This document shows positions 9,616-19,689 of a DNA stretch of 32,477 nt, one piece after another. Below the pieces are notes generated by a model that did no database searches, was not told the origin of the DNA, and saw nothing but the letters and a program-made list of their open reading frames with translations. Origin of the DNA: Mesotaenium endlicherianum (lineage: Eukaryota; Streptophyta; Zygnematophyceae; Zygnematales; Mesotaeniaceae); contig WELA01005182.1 of the NCBI GenBank assembly GCA_009602735.1, positions 763,328 through 795,804 of the forward strand, written 5' to 3'. The translations under genes were made by a program, and so were the position numbers. Position 1 is the stretch's first letter, and each line of letters begins with the position of its first letter.

Positions 9616-9749
9616 CAACGAAGACTTCCGATAGCGTATTGAAAAAAAAACCTAACCATTCTCAACGGGAAAAACCGTCTGACACGACGTAGTACTTTTA
9701 CATGTGCCACTGACATGGGACGTCGACGCCGTCGTGACTTGGCGCACTA

Positions 9750-9817
9750 GGCGAACTAAGCCTTTTTTTGAACACCGTACTAAGCGAACTTGCGCACTTG
9801 GCGAACTAAGCGAACAA
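9750..9817 (+). repeat. Right subterminal repeats of hAT
   Basis: GCGAACT occurs at 9751-9757, 9784-9790 and 9801-9807, and the related GCGAAC word adjoins the terminal repeat. All are in the same orientation as the copies near the left end. Confidence 0.65.
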
Positions 9818-9835
9818 GCGAACGGCGTAACCCTG
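9818..9835 (-). repeat. Right terminal inverted repeat of hAT
   Basis: GCGAACGGCGTAACCCTG is the exact reverse complement of 2137-2154. Confidence 0.93.
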
Positions 9836-10464
9836 CTCTAAAGTTTGATATCGTGTGGTTGTTTTCAAATATGATTCTTTTGCTTCTTTTCTCTTACGTG
9901 TCTCAAAGAACCAAGCTTTTGCAGAAAACTCATTGTAGAAAAAACTTTCTCCATGATGCGTGTTGCAGGCTATGCTCGGGTGAGCATGGGTTCTTGTTGC
10001 CGAGGTGTACGCCCTGAGGATTGTGGACTAGGTGACGGCATCCAATAGCAACAATTTCTACTGGCTGGCCATTGCCACCAACATCACCATCATTGCTTCC
10101 CTCATCCCCATCTTCCAAGGAGAGAGCTCCGATCGCCGCAAGTAAGGTCTACACTTTTGATCTTATAGTTTATTGTGCATTATACTAATGCAATGTCGTA
10201 AGCTCGAGATGTACTTTTTGTACTAAGCATTTTCATTTTCATGCTTAAGTATATGAATCAAAGGGTTTTGGAGTTCTAAGGAAACTGATTGTAGATCTCA
10301 TGAGGGAAGGGAGTATAGATTATTGAAAAATGTTGCCCGGTGATGTGCATTCCTAGAATGGCCCATTCACAGCTCAGGCTGAGAGGTGGAATGGCCGTAT
10401 TGCCATGATTGGGTTTGCTGGTCTTCTTGCTTTTGAGCAGTTTGCTGGCCGCCCCTTCTTCTAA
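9836..10464 (+). pseudogene. ELIP pseudogene, right part: intron 3 end, exons 4 and 5
   Basis: Exon 4 (9969-10141) follows a TTGCAG acceptor and aligns with exon 4 of the intact ELIP at 29457-29632. It is one codon shorter in the loop after helix 1 and keeps helix 2 (FYWLAIATNITIIASLIPIFQG). Two in-frame stops occur: TGA where the intact gene has Cys138, and TAG where it has Gln155. Exon 5 (10356-10464) encodes the same helix 3, with AERWNGRIAMIGFAG intact, and ends FAGRPFF and TAA. The splice acceptor before exon 5 changed from GCAG to CCTA, which moves the AG and breaks the frame. With the first exons missing as well, this copy cannot make a normal ELIP. The strong helix 3 match suggests a moderately recent duplication. 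Confidence 0.92.
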
Positions 10465-11277
10465 GCAACTCTATTGACTACTAGCCAAATGACTTGCTAG
10501 TAAGCTGCGGGTAGTGAACAAATACACATCCATTGTACCATAAGTGTACCATCAATGTATTTTATAGAAAGCATTTCATATCAATTCAATTTTCGATAAA
10601 TAAGGTAGAAGCTCTTTGGTAGTTTCTGTAGCCATAATATGGTAAACTTCTACGGTGGTTTCTGAAGCCATCAATAAATCTCTGCATTCATCTAATACTT
10701 TTAACATGAATGTGACATGCTTGTTTAATCTGCATTTAGTGTGCAACCTCGTGTATATTCGAGAGTTATGGACATGTGACTATCAGACATGTGACTATCG
10801 GAGCCAAAATCATGGCCCAGTTTGTGGTCGTCGATAAGGCACCCCTCATGTTATTGTGAGAGAAAATTCACCAAGGGCCACTGTAGGATGTGGCCTGTTC
10901 TTATGCCCTTATTTCCTGTACTCGTAGTGATTGTTTACGCGTTTCACCTGGATTGACGCAAAATCGCTCGATGGTTTCTCATGGCCCGCCCTTTGGCGAC
11001 CACCATAAAATTTACTTTCCATAAGTAGAGCCTCTTTCTTGCTGGTACTTTTCGTTTAGAGAGTGGACCTTCGGAGCTTTTTGTTGGCAACATGGCAAAA
11101 TAAAAGGCTCACCCAGGCCGCGAGGTAGTTCGTGACAGGGGTGTGGGAGAGGGCGTTCTCGCTGGTTAGATGGGTTCGTGGAATTAAAAGGTTGGGAGTG
11201 CATGCTGGTGGGCAGCCATGGACGCTTGCTGTGATAGGCGGTCATGACTGCCTGGTTGTCATGAGGGTTTTGAGAGA

Positions 11278-11294
11278 GGGTGGGAAGGGGAGGG
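11278..11294 (+). other. Potential G-quadruplex motif
   Basis: GGGTGGGAAGGGGAGGG has four G runs of three or four with loops of one or two bases, inside a longer purine tract. Folding is a prediction from the pattern alone. Confidence 0.55.
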
Positions 11295-11884
11295 AGAAGG
11301 GGTGGTGGAGAAGGGAGGGAGGGAAGATAGGTGTTGATTGTTGACGTGAAAGTAAGAATACTTTTGTTCATATTATTAGACACATTGACTATTTAGACAC
11401 CCCACTAGCATCATCACACTGGTAGAAAACATTCATACAAAAGCAGTTAATCATAAATATTACACCAAAATTTATCTTATAACAATGATATATTAAAAGT
11501 TTAAAAAAAAATCATATAGAAGCAGTTAAGTACGGTATGTGATGCGACACCCGGCGACACACGTTGATCTTTTCTTTATTTGTCTTACTTGAAATCCTCC
11601 TGTGACCTGCAGCCTTTATTATAAGTTCAAGATTATTTACAAGGCACTACCTGGTATGCTTCTGCTTGTACTGATAACATTTATGTGCTTTCCATATGTA
11701 ATCCAGTAAGACACTTCACCTCAAATCAGATTTCTTTACCCACAATACACAACACAATTGCATATCATCCACGAAGCTTCAACAAAATTGACCAGTACGT
11801 GTATTAATGTTCCTGCTCCGCATTCTCGAGTTCAATAATACTCCATCCAACGGTTCCTTTTATCACTTGAACATGAGTCTGAAG

Positions 11885-12112
11885 TTATACAACGTTTCCA
11901 AGGACCTCTAGGGGAAAAGCAACACCTGGGTAGTTTTGAGATAAAGCCTCTTGCAAGGTGTTTAGTAAACTACCAAACATTGCCTCATACTCGAGCTCCT
12001 GGAGCCATTTTGCCAATATCATTGGCAGGAGCAACTTCCCTACTAAATATATACAAACATTTATTGGCCCCAACTCTGCAACTTGTTGTGTACGCAGATA
12101 ACACACTGCCAC
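11885..12112 (-). CDS. Short hypothetical frame, 75 residues, doubtful
   Basis: The frame has a plausible mixed amino-acid composition (starting MAVCYLRTQQVAELG, with a hydrophobic stretch near residues 21-32). I recognise no family and see no convincing splice partner. It could be a fragment of an old gene or chance. It is kept only because no other gene signal exists in this 1.7 kb gap. Confidence 0.12.
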   Translation of the reverse strand: MAVCYLRTQQVAELGPINVCIYLVGKLLLPMILAKWLQELEYEAMFGSLLNTLQEALSQNYPGVAFPLEVLGNVV

Positions 12113-12231
12113 AAATTATTTGTAACAATTCTAACTTTCGAGAGAATCGTGAGGAGCTTTTTTAAGCTATTCAGAAAGAAGTCGTGCAAAACTATAGAGT
12201 TAGTGCTTGTGAAAGTTGCACTCACAATGAC

Positions 12232-12575
12232 TGTAGTGATTTGAATTATAATATATTAGTCTGCATATATTTTAATGCTTTTGAACATATTTGGAGTAGT
12301 ATTGTGTGGAGTCAAGTGTGAATAGATACACTAGTGACTTGGTTCATGTCCTTTGAACCTTCTAAGGCATTTTTGAAGTTAGAAGGACCTAGAAGAACTC
12401 CATGTGGCAAAAGTCAAATGTGCCATTTTTAGGTCAAAGGAACATGTGTACATTATTCTAGAAACAGGTGGCAAGTTTTGGAATGTGTTGGGTGCCAACA
12501 CATCAACATGCACCTTGTCTTGAATAGATAAAGTATTCTATTTTACTCATTACTTTATCTATCTGTTTCACTACA
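12232..12575 (+). mobile_element. 5' LTR of the outer chromovirus, internally deleted
   Basis: It starts TGTAGTGATTTG and ends CTACA, and is only 344 bp against 503 bp for the other LTRs. About 156 bases are missing between two CCTT words, leaving one CCTT at 12513-12516. The lost part includes the TATATAAA box seen in the full LTRs, so this LTR probably cannot start transcription. Confidence 0.9.
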
Positions 12576-12576
12576 G

Positions 12577-12592
12577 TGGTATCGGAGCTAGG
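12577..12592 (+). other. Primer-binding site of the outer chromovirus
   Basis: TGGTATCGGAGCTAGG lies one base after the LTR. It resembles the plant initiator tRNA-Met complement TGGTATCAGAGC, with small differences shared by the inner copy. Confidence 0.8.
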
Positions 12593-12612
12593 CACTTTGG
12601 TAGCACAAGAAA

Positions 12613-13511
12613 ATGGCCGATCCTTAAGACCAACAGCAAGCTTTCGAAGAAAGCTCTTCCTCTCCAAGAAACCCTCCTCCAGCGGCGATAAGAGACCCCA
12701 CTCAAGAAAATTTGCAACAACAAGAAGCACCACAAGGAGGAGCATCGTCAAAACCCGTAGCAGCCGCTATAGCAAAGTTGACCCCACCACAAGGAGTTCC
12801 CGCGAATGAGTGGGCAGCCTTCCTAATGACCGTCCACAACCAAGTGGGCTTGGCCACCTATGAAGCAACCGTGCAAGCGTCAAGAGAAGCTATGGCTGCC
12901 ATGGTTGCCCCTATTGCGAGCAACGCTCGAAATCCAGCCCCGGCTCAGGCGCCTCCACAAGAGCAAGGAAACTCATCAAGCCCGACAAACCAGACAGTTT
13001 CAATCCTAGGAGATGAGCCAAATTGAATCTGTGGCTCTACCAAGTGGAGACATACCTCACATTCCTTGAAGTACCCGAGGAGGACTACGTCCCTTTTGCC
13101 GTTACCTTGCTCAGAGAAGCAGCAACATCATGGTGGCGTAACTATCAAGCGGCTGTATATCAAGCTGTGGCGCATCCTGTACCCGACCAAGAGCCCCCAC
13201 CATCATATGCAAGATGGGTGGATTTACGTGAAGCCCTTCAGAGGCATTTCATGTCCATAAATGCGGAGAAAATTGCTCAAGAAAAGCTTCGCCATCTCAA
13301 GCAAACAACGTCCGTTTAAGAATATACATCCATCTTTCATGACCTCACTCTTGAGATCCCCAACATGTCGTTCGAGGAGAAGATTGATCGTTATGTGTCT
13401 GGCCTCAAGCCCAAGGTGGCAAAAGAAGTGGAATTACGCGACTTGACGGACTTTTCAAAGATTATTGAAGTGGCTCAAAAGGTGGGTACCTTGGATTTCA
13501 AGCACTCCGTG
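12613..13511 (+). pseudogene. Outer gag, 5' part, broken
   Basis: It aligns with the inner gag from its ATG. Lesions: codon 5 is TAA (12625-12627) where the inner copy has Gln; a deletion of about 10 bases near 12963 shifts the frame and leads to TGA at 13024; a TAA at 13317-13319 replaces another Gln. It has a single copy of the Pro- and Gln-rich segment that is duplicated in the inner copy. The alignment ends at 13511, where the nested element begins, and gag resumes at 20193. Confidence 0.9.
13507..13511. repeat. Target-site duplication of the inner chromovirus, left copy
   Basis: CCGTG precedes the inner 5' LTR, and CCGTG at 20193-20197 follows the inner 3' LTR. A perfect 5-bp duplication is normal for Ty3/gypsy integration. 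Confidence 0.93.
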
Positions 13512-14014
13512 TGTAGTGATTTGAGTTATTATATATCAGTATGCATATATATTAATGTTTTCAAATATATTTGGAGTAGTATTGTGTGGAGTCAAGAGTG
13601 AATAGGTACTCTAGTAACTTGGTTCATGTCCTTTGAACCTTCCAAGGCATTTTCGAAGTTAGAGGAAAGACCTAGAAGAACTCCATGTGGCAAAAGTCAG
13701 ATGTGCCATTTTTAGGTCAAAAGGACATGTGTACATTATTCTAGAAAGAGGTGGCAAGTTTTGGGATGTGTTGGGTGCCAACACATCAACATACACCTTC
13801 CTAGAAATTACTTATGTAGCAAGTATATAAACAAGAGCTAGAACATAGAAAGACATTCCAGAATCACTCTTGTACTTGCCAAAATCCAGAAATATATTAA
13901 CTTTCAAGAAGCCATCTCTCTTTCAAGAAGCTACCACTTGTGTTCAAAGATCCTTGTCTTGAATAGATAAAGTATTCTGTTTTACTAAGTACTTTATCTA
14001 TCTGTTTCACTACA
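13512..14014 (+). mobile_element. 5' LTR of the inner chromovirus
   Basis: It is 503 bp, starts TGTAGTG and ends CTACA. It matches 19690-20192 except for about seven positions by eye. Confidence 0.95.
13824..13831 (+). promoter_or_regulatory. TATA box of the LTR promoter
   Basis: TATATAAA lies about 310 bases into the LTR. The same motif is at 20002-20009 and 25157-25164 in the 3' LTRs and is absent from the deleted outer 5' LTR. Transcription would start about 30 bases downstream; that start is inferred. Confidence 0.7.
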
Positions 14015-14015
14015 G

Positions 14016-14031
14016 TGGTATCGGAGCTAGG
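14016..14031 (+). other. Primer-binding site of the inner chromovirus
   Basis: TGGTATCGGAGCTAGG lies one base after the LTR and resembles the complement of the 3' end of plant initiator tRNA-Met. It would prime minus-strand DNA synthesis. Confidence 0.85.
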
Positions 14032-14051
14032 CACTTTGGTAGCACAAGAAG

Positions 14052-15389
14052 ATGGCCGATCCTCAAGACCAACAGCAAGCTTTCGAAGGAAGCCCTTCCT
14101 CTCCAAGACACCCTCCTCCAGCGCCGATGGGAGAGCCCACTCAAGAAAATCTGCAACAACAAGAAGCACCACAAGGAGGAGCACACCCTCCTCCAGCGTC
14201 GATGGGAGAGCCTACTCAAGGAAATCTCCAACAACAAGAAGCACCACAAGGAGGAGCACCGTCAAATCCCGTGGCAGCCGTTATAGCAAAGTTGACCCCA
14301 CCACAAGGAGTTCCCGCAAATGAGTGGGCAGCCTTCCTAATGACCGTCCACAACCAAGTGGGCTTGGCCACCTATGAAGCAACCGTGCAAGCGTCAAGAG
14401 AAGCTATGGCTGCCATGGTTGCCCCTATTGCGAGCAATGCTCAAAATCCAGCCCCGGCTCAAGCGCCTCCACAAGAGCCAACGAGAGCAAGGAAACTCAT
14501 CAAGCCCGGCAAACCCGACACTTTCAACCCCGGGAAAGGTGCCAACCTGAATTTATGGCTCTACCAAGTGGAGACGTACCTCGCATTCCTTGAAGTACCC
14601 GAGGAGGACTACGTTCCCTTTGCCGTTACCTTACTTAGAGGAGCAGCAACATCATGGTGGCGTAACTATCAAGCGGCTATATATCAAGCTATGGCGCACC
14701 CCATGCTCGGCCAAGAGCCCCCACCATCATATGCAAGATGGGCAGATTTTCGTGAGGCCCTCAAGAAGCAATTCATGCCCATCAATGCGGAGAAGATTGC
14801 CCGAGGAAAGCTCCACCATCTCAAGCAAACGACGTCCGTTCAAGAGTATACATCCAGATTTCACGCCCTCACTCTTGAGATCCCCAACATGTCTCTCGAG
14901 GAGAAGATTGACCGTTACATCTTTGGCCTCAAACCCAAGGTGGCAAAGGAAGTGGAGTTACGCGACTTGACGAACTTCTTAAAGATCATTGAAGTGGCCC
15001 AAAAGGTGGATACTTTGGATTTCAAGCACTCCGTGCCTTCATCTTCACGGGTACCGACGACGCGGGAGTACGCAGCCCCTTCCACATTTGAATCTGGACC
15101 CACACCCATGGAAATCGGAGTTATTAAAAGGGACCTTACGGCTGCCCGGAAGAGTGGAAGACCCTCCAATGACACTTATGATGCAAGAAACCAGCAAGGA
15201 GTGAAAGCAAGACTCTCCCCGGCTGAAAAAGAAGCTCTCATGACGGCTGGACTTTGCTTTTATTGCAAGGAAAAGGGCCATCGTGCACTTTCATGCCCCA
15301 AGAAAAGTTGTCAAAAAACGGACAGCGCCGGTAGGCCAGGAGCCTACCACCCCAAGACCCACTTCACGAGAAGGCAACACGCCAAGTGA
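14052..15389 (+). CDS. gag: Gag polyprotein of the inner chromovirus, 445 residues
   Basis: This is the capsid and nucleocapsid precursor that packages the element RNA in cytoplasmic particles. The N-terminus is rich in Gln and Pro and holds two tandem 25-residue copies starting [11 protein letters not shown] and [11 protein letters not shown]. The central capsid-like part (about 165-300) has the plant gag signature [15 protein letters not shown] zinc knuckle lies at C402, C405, H410 and C415. The start is the first ATG after the primer site. The frame ends 107 bases into the pol frame. After the knuckle (SCPKK) an extra A in an A-rich run appears to throw gag out of the pol frame, so the last 27 or so residues are probably not native. 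Expression of pol would need a +1 shift here. Confidence 0.92.
   Translation: MADPQDQQQAFEGSPSSPRHPPPAPMGEPTQENLQQQEAPQGGAHPPPASMGEPTQGNLQQQEAPQGGAPSNPVAAVIAKLTPPQGVPANEWAAFLMTVHNQVGLATYEATVQASREAMAAMVAPIASNAQNPAPAQAPPQEPTRARKLIKPGKPDTFNPGKGANLNLWLYQVETYLAFLEVPEEDYVPFAVTLLRGAATSWWRNYQAAIYQAMAHPMLGQEPPPSYARWADFREALKKQFMPINAEKIARGKLHHLKQTTSVQEYTSRFHALTLEIPNMSLEEKIDRYIFGLKPKVAKEVELRDLTNFLKIIEVAQKVDTLDFKHSVPSSSRVPTTREYAAPSTFESGPTPMEIGVIKRDLTAARKSGRPSNDTYDARNQQGVKARLSPAEKEALMTAGLCFYCKEKGHRALSCPKKSCQKTDSAGRPGAYHPKTHFTRRQHAK
14109..14258 (+). repeat. Two tandem 75-bp repeats in gag
   Basis: Copies at 14109-14183 and 14184-14258 both start CACCCTCCTCCAGCG and end GGAGGAGCA, and differ at a few bases. 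The length keeps the reading frame. The outer copy has only one such segment, so the duplication arose in the lineage of the inner copy. Confidence 0.9.
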
Positions 15390-18300
15390 GGTGGAGACCC
15401 CCGTTGAAGACGACGTTCCAGCCCCAATGAGTTTGAGAGGTTACCTTGGAGGAGAGAAGGTCCACATCTTGGTGGATAGCGGAGCTCAAGGCAACTTCAT
15501 TGCTGCAGATTTTGCCACCAAGCACGGTATTACTATGCGAACTCTTGACCACGACGAGGAGATTATGATGCCCGATGGATTCTCCTATACTACCCCTTCC
15601 AAGAAGACGTACCCCTTGGCACTCTCTATCAAGTCCTTCAAGGATAGAGTAGTGTTCTCCCCCATGCAATTGGGCAAGTACGACGTCATCCTAGGGACGC
15701 CTTGGTTGACCAAGCACAACCCCCAAGTTGATTGGAGGACCGGTACTATCAAGATCAAGAATGACATCACTTCAAGAATCTGTATTTTGCGCGCAATCCA
15801 GAATATCCAGACCCAAGACATCCAGAAGCCGGCACACGAGATACTATTGTCCGCCCTCCAACTCAAGAGACTTGTGAGGAAGGGACACGAGCTTCTTTTG
15901 GCCTTGATCACGCCAAAAGACATCAAGAAAGACATCGAGAGTCAAGAAGGCAGCCCCGTTCCCAAGGAGATACAAGAAGTCTTAGAGGACTACAAAGAAG
16001 TGTTCTCCCCGGAATTGCCCAAGGGCCTACCCCCCAAAAGATTCGTAGACCACAAGATAGAGTTGGAGCCCGGAAGCAAGCCCATCTCTCGGCCTACGTT
16101 CAAAATGTCATACACGGAGCTAGACGAAGTCAAGAAGCAAATCAAGGAGCTACTGGAGCATGGCTTCATTCGACCTAGCAAGTCGCCATTTGGAGCCCCG
16201 GTGCTATTTGTCAAGAAGAAAGATGGTACCTTGAGGATGTGTGTGGACTATCGCGCCCTCAACAAGATCGCCATCAAGAATCAATACCCGCTGCCGCGCA
16301 TGGATGAGCTCATGGACCGGCTGGTTGGAGCCAAGTACTTCACGAAGATTGACTTACGGAGCGGCTACCACCAGATTCGCATCGCAGAACCGGACATGGA
16401 GAAGACGGCATTCAGGACAAGATGTGGACATTTTGAGGTCATGGTCTTGCCATTTGGACTCACCAACGCGCCAGCCACTTTCATGACTATGATGAACACC
16501 ATATTTCAGCCCATGTTGGACAGATTTGTGGTGGTATTCATCGATGACATCCTTATCTACAGCAAGACCCTTGAAGAGCATGCGAGACACTTGAAAGAAG
16601 TCCTTGAAGTATTGAAGCAAAACAAGCTGTTTGCGAAGGAGTCAAAATGCGAGTTTGCCAAACAAGAAGTGGAGTTCCTAGGTCTCCACGTGACTGCTGA
16701 TGGCATCAAGATAGACCCCAAGAAGACCACGGTGGTGGAGGAATGGCCAACCCCCACGACCAAGAAAGAACTCCAGTCATTCTTGGGATTTGCCAATTGG
16801 TACAGGAGATTCATCCAAGGCTTCTCGCACATAGCAGCCCCCCTGACAGATCTACTCAAGAAGGACAGGCTATATACATGGACCGAGAAAGAGGAAGAGG
16901 CATTTCAAGAGTTAAAGCGAAGATTGACCACATCCCCGGTGCTCACACTCCCAAGTCCAAACCCAGATTGGCCCTTCCACGTCATCACCGATGCATCTTC
17001 CTATACAATAGGAGCAATCCTGCTCCAAGACCAAGGCAAGGGACTGCAGCCCGTTGCCTACGAGTCAAGGAAGCTAAATCCAGCCGAGCAAAATTATACA
17101 ACCACGGAGCGAGAGGCATTGGCGATTGTACATGCCTTGAAGGTTTGGCGCTGCTACGTTGAAGGACGCAAAGTACTGGTCACCACGGACCACGAGACGC
17201 TAAAGCACCTCCAAACGCAGCCGTATCTCTCAAGGAGACAAGCAAGATGGAGCGGATACTTGCAACAATACAACATCACGATTCAGTACCAGCCCGGCAA
17301 GACAAACCCGGCTGACCCCCTCTCAAGACTGCAATTAAATGCAGTGATGGTATCCCTGAAGACAGATCTGGAAGCTCGATTTTCAGCCGCCTATGAAAGA
17401 GACCCTTACTACAAGAACGGAGAAGCAGCCTTGGACCCATGCAAGAAGCAAGAAGGCAATTATTGGGTGAGGCAAGATACGGGCCAGAGATGTGTTCCTA
17501 ATGACTTAGACCTCCGGCTCTTGCTTCTACGAGAAGCACACGACAACCCTCTTGGAGGACACTTTGGAATCCTAAGGACCACGGGCGTTCTAGCTAGGAC
17601 TTATTGTTGGCCAGGCATGTCTAAGCAAGTCAAGGAGTACTGCAGGAGCTGTGACACATGCCAAAGAATCAAGCCATCATCGCAAAAGGCGGGAGGACTC
17701 CTCCAACCACTACCAATCCCCGAAAGACAATGGACGGACATCTCAATGGACCTTATCGTGGACTTGCCCGTGACACCTCGAGGCCATAATGCAATACTCA
17801 CGGTGGTGGACAGACTTACCAAGATGGCTCATTTTATTCCCACGACGACTAAGGCTACAGCACCACAACTTGCAAGACTCATCTTTGACAACATCTTCCG
17901 ACTCCATGGACTACCATCAAGAATTGTGTCAGATAGAGATCCAAGATTCACAAGCCATTTCTGGAAAAATCTCTTCAAAAACTTGGGTATATCGCTGGAT
18001 ATGTCTACTGCCTACCACCCACAATCAGATGGGCAAACCGAGCGTATGAATCGTACCCTAAAGACCTCTCTAAAGGCCTACGTGTCCACCCTCGAGCAAG
18101 ACTGGGACATGTACTTGAACCCCCTCGGGTTTGCCTACAACAATACTACGCAGGCCTCTACCCAAGAGTCCCCATTCTTCCTCAACTATGGCTTCCATCC
18201 GACCACGCCACTGAGCTTCACGGCTGGCCATGATGAAGTACCTGCAGCCACAGATTTTATGGAGACATTAGAAGCAGCCCTTACAGCAGCAAAGAAAGCT

Positions 18301-18921
18301 CTACAACACGCGCAAGATGCTCAAGCAAGAGTGGCGAACAGATCCAGAAGAGAAATTACGTACAGAGTGGGTGACAACGTGTTACTATCATCCAAGAACA
18401 TTTCCCTGAACAACAGGCCTGCCGGCAGCAAGTTCTCTCCCAAGTATTTGGGACCCTTCAAGATTATCCAGCAAGTCAACCCCGTTGCTTTCAAGCTAGA
18501 ACTTCCCCAGACTATGCACATCGACCCCGTATTCAACGCTTCCCTCTTCAAGCCGTATGTGCAACCCGACAACAAGTTTTCAGGACGTGTGACAACCCCA
18601 CCAGCCCCAACAATAGTGGATGATCATTTGGAGTACGAAGTGGAAGACATAGTGGCTATGAGAAATTTCAGGAGACAGCAGCAATACTTGATCAAGTGGA
18701 AAGGATATCCAGATTCGGAAAATAGTTGGGTGGCGACGCACTACCTTGACAAAGTTCAACGAAAGTTGAAGCGCTTCCATACCGCCAACCCCCATCTTGG
18801 ACCAGCCCCAAGTCTCTCTACTAGAAGCCCGGAGACTTCAGGGAGGCAGCCTGCCACCATCAAGAAGCAGCAGAAGACCCCTTGGAGGCAGCCTGCAAGA
18901 ACCACAAAGAGGAAAAAATGA
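15283..18921 (+). CDS. pol: Pol polyprotein with chromodomain, inner chromovirus, 1212 residues
   Basis: It carries the enzymes for reverse transcription and integration. Domains by residue: aspartic protease (VDSG, Asp65); reverse transcriptase about 270-450 ([11 protein letters not shown] with Asp357; FIDD with Asp421 and Asp422); RNase H about 560-680 (Asp570, Glu609, Asp636); integrase zinc-binding part (H753, H760, C790, C793); integrase core Asp823, Asp884, Glu920, the last pair spaced D35E; chromodomain about 1117-1157 ([15 protein letters not shown]), known in this group to steer integration to marked chromatin. The frame is intact to TGA. Three well-conserved positions differ from the older outer copy: Cys381 for Tyr and Val386 for Phe in the GHFE region of RT, and Cys775 for Trp in WWPG of integrase. 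The first residues are probably read as a continuation of gag, so the printed start is nominal. Confidence 0.95.
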   Translation: MHFHAPRKVVKKRTAPVGQEPTTPRPTSREGNTPSEVETPVEDDVPAPMSLRGYLGGEKVHILVDSGAQGNFIAADFATKHGITMRTLDHDEEIMMPDGFSYTTPSKKTYPLALSIKSFKDRVVFSPMQLGKYDVILGTPWLTKHNPQVDWRTGTIKIKNDITSRICILRAIQNIQTQDIQKPAHEILLSALQLKRLVRKGHELLLALITPKDIKKDIESQEGSPVPKEIQEVLEDYKEVFSPELPKGLPPKRFVDHKIELEPGSKPISRPTFKMSYTELDEVKKQIKELLEHGFIRPSKSPFGAPVLFVKKKDGTLRMCVDYRALNKIAIKNQYPLPRMDELMDRLVGAKYFTKIDLRSGYHQIRIAEPDMEKTAFRTRCGHFEVMVLPFGLTNAPATFMTMMNTIFQPMLDRFVVVFIDDILIYSKTLEEHARHLKEVLEVLKQNKLFAKESKCEFAKQEVEFLGLHVTADGIKIDPKKTTVVEEWPTPTTKKELQSFLGFANWYRRFIQGFSHIAAPLTDLLKKDRLYTWTEKEEEAFQELKRRLTTSPVLTLPSPNPDWPFHVITDASSYTIGAILLQDQGKGLQPVAYESRKLNPAEQNYTTTEREALAIVHALKVWRCYVEGRKVLVTTDHETLKHLQTQPYLSRRQARWSGYLQQYNITIQYQPGKTNPADPLSRLQLNAVMVSLKTDLEARFSAAYERDPYYKNGEAALDPCKKQEGNYWVRQDTGQRCVPNDLDLRLLLLREAHDNPLGGHFGILRTTGVLARTYCWPGMSKQVKEYCRSCDTCQRIKPSSQKAGGLLQPLPIPERQWTDISMDLIVDLPVTPRGHNAILTVVDRLTKMAHFIPTTTKATAPQLARLIFDNIFRLHGLPSRIVSDRDPRFTSHFWKNLFKNLGISLDMSTAYHPQSDGQTERMNRTLKTSLKAYVSTLEQDWDMYLNPLGFAYNNTTQASTQESPFFLNYGFHPTTPLSFTAGHDEVPAATDFMETLEAALTAAKKALQHAQDAQARVANRSRREITYRVGDNVLLSSKNISLNNRPAGSKFSPKYLGPFKIIQQVNPVAFKLELPQTMHIDPVFNASLFKPYVQPDNKFSGRVTTPPAPTIVDDHLEYEVEDIVAMRNFRRQQQYLIKWKGYPDSENSWVATHYLDKVQRKLKRFHTANPHLGPAPSLSTRSPETSGRQPATIKKQQKTPWRQPARTTKRKK

Positions 18922-19689
18922 CATTAGACACTTTTCTCTTCTTGCAGTTTCTGGACAGAAAACTAAAACTGCTACTGGTGATAGGTCTCTGCATAATAAA
19001 TTCTGAAATTTACCTGGCTGTAGTGCATGAAAAGCCGGTCATTTTGAGTCCAAGTTTGCTCAATTTGGAGCACTGGTGAGAGAGATATGATGCTCTAAGT
19101 AGAAGGGGGTCAGGCTGCTGGCATTGTTAGGGCAGAATATGCCTTCTGACATTGTGCCCTCCCCTGAACTTGGAATGCTCTGAAACTCAAGACTCTGGTA
19201 CAACATCTTACAGCGCCAAGTTTGAGACTTAGTTTGCAGAATTTGGAGAAGTATAGAAGGACTTATGATTTTCAGAAGTTTCTGCACAGATTTGGAGGAG
19301 TGCCTACTCTCTCAGCTCTCAACGACACTCCAGAAATGAGAATGCTCTCAAATTTGGTGACCCGGTAGAGTTCTCCGACGCGGTCCGTCTGGCACTCGAA
19401 TTTTCAGATTTGGAGCAGTTCTGTGGCCGCTATGAATTTTTGAGTTCGTGGCAGATTCTGGGCCAACTTGTACAATTTTCTTTATCATTAAGGAGTAGGC
19501 TAGCCAATAAGGTCACACCACCTACGACCTTGCCTAGTCTACCTTACATGTGTAGCACCTGACTTGGCGCCTTTGACTAGTCCTCTTCACATGTGTGGCA
19601 TCTGACTTGAAACTGTTGACTAGTTTGCTCCACATATGTAAGACCAGACTTGACGCGCCGAGACGTCGCTTTTTCTATCGGGGGGGTGA
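18922..19689 (+). other. 3' non-coding region and polypurine tract, inner chromovirus
   Basis: About 770 bases with no gene lie between pol and the 3' LTR. The outer copy retains a very similar region (24045-24844). Near its end are three 43-bp repeats. It closes with a G7 run (19680-19686) and TGA before the LTR, the likely plus-strand primer. Confidence 0.8.
19546..19665 (+). repeat. Three degenerate 43-bp repeats upstream of the polypurine tract
   Basis: Units begin ACATGTGTAGCACC (19546), ACATGTGTGGCATC (19589) and ACATATGTAAGACC (19632), each followed by a TGACTTG-like word. The outer copy has the same array from 24701, so it is an old family trait. Its function is unknown. Confidence 0.8.

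Larger units (their letters stand above)
2137..9835 (+). mobile_element. Full-length hAT-superfamily DNA transposon, about 7.7 kb
   Basis: Both ends carry the same 18-base terminal inverted repeat (CAGGGTTACGCCGTTCGC) without mismatch, bordered by an 8-bp target duplication with one mismatch. Inside, in order, are subterminal GCGAACT repeats, a non-coding leader with splice-like signals, a GC-rich minisatellite (about 3190-6000), a BED-finger transposase gene (6208-8576), and a 3' region with a tRNA-like patch and a 95-bp direct duplication. The element lies in intron 3 of an ELIP pseudogene. It is long for a hAT, mainly because of the minisatellite. Four single Ns lie inside it. Confidence 0.93.
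10465..12231. other. Intergenic, no gene recognised
   Basis: The sequence holds short frames only and no recognised domain. A purine-rich block at about 11270-11335 contains a G-quadruplex-type motif. A short minus-strand frame lies at 11885-12112. The right side abuts the 5' LTR of the outer chromovirus. Confidence 0.6.
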
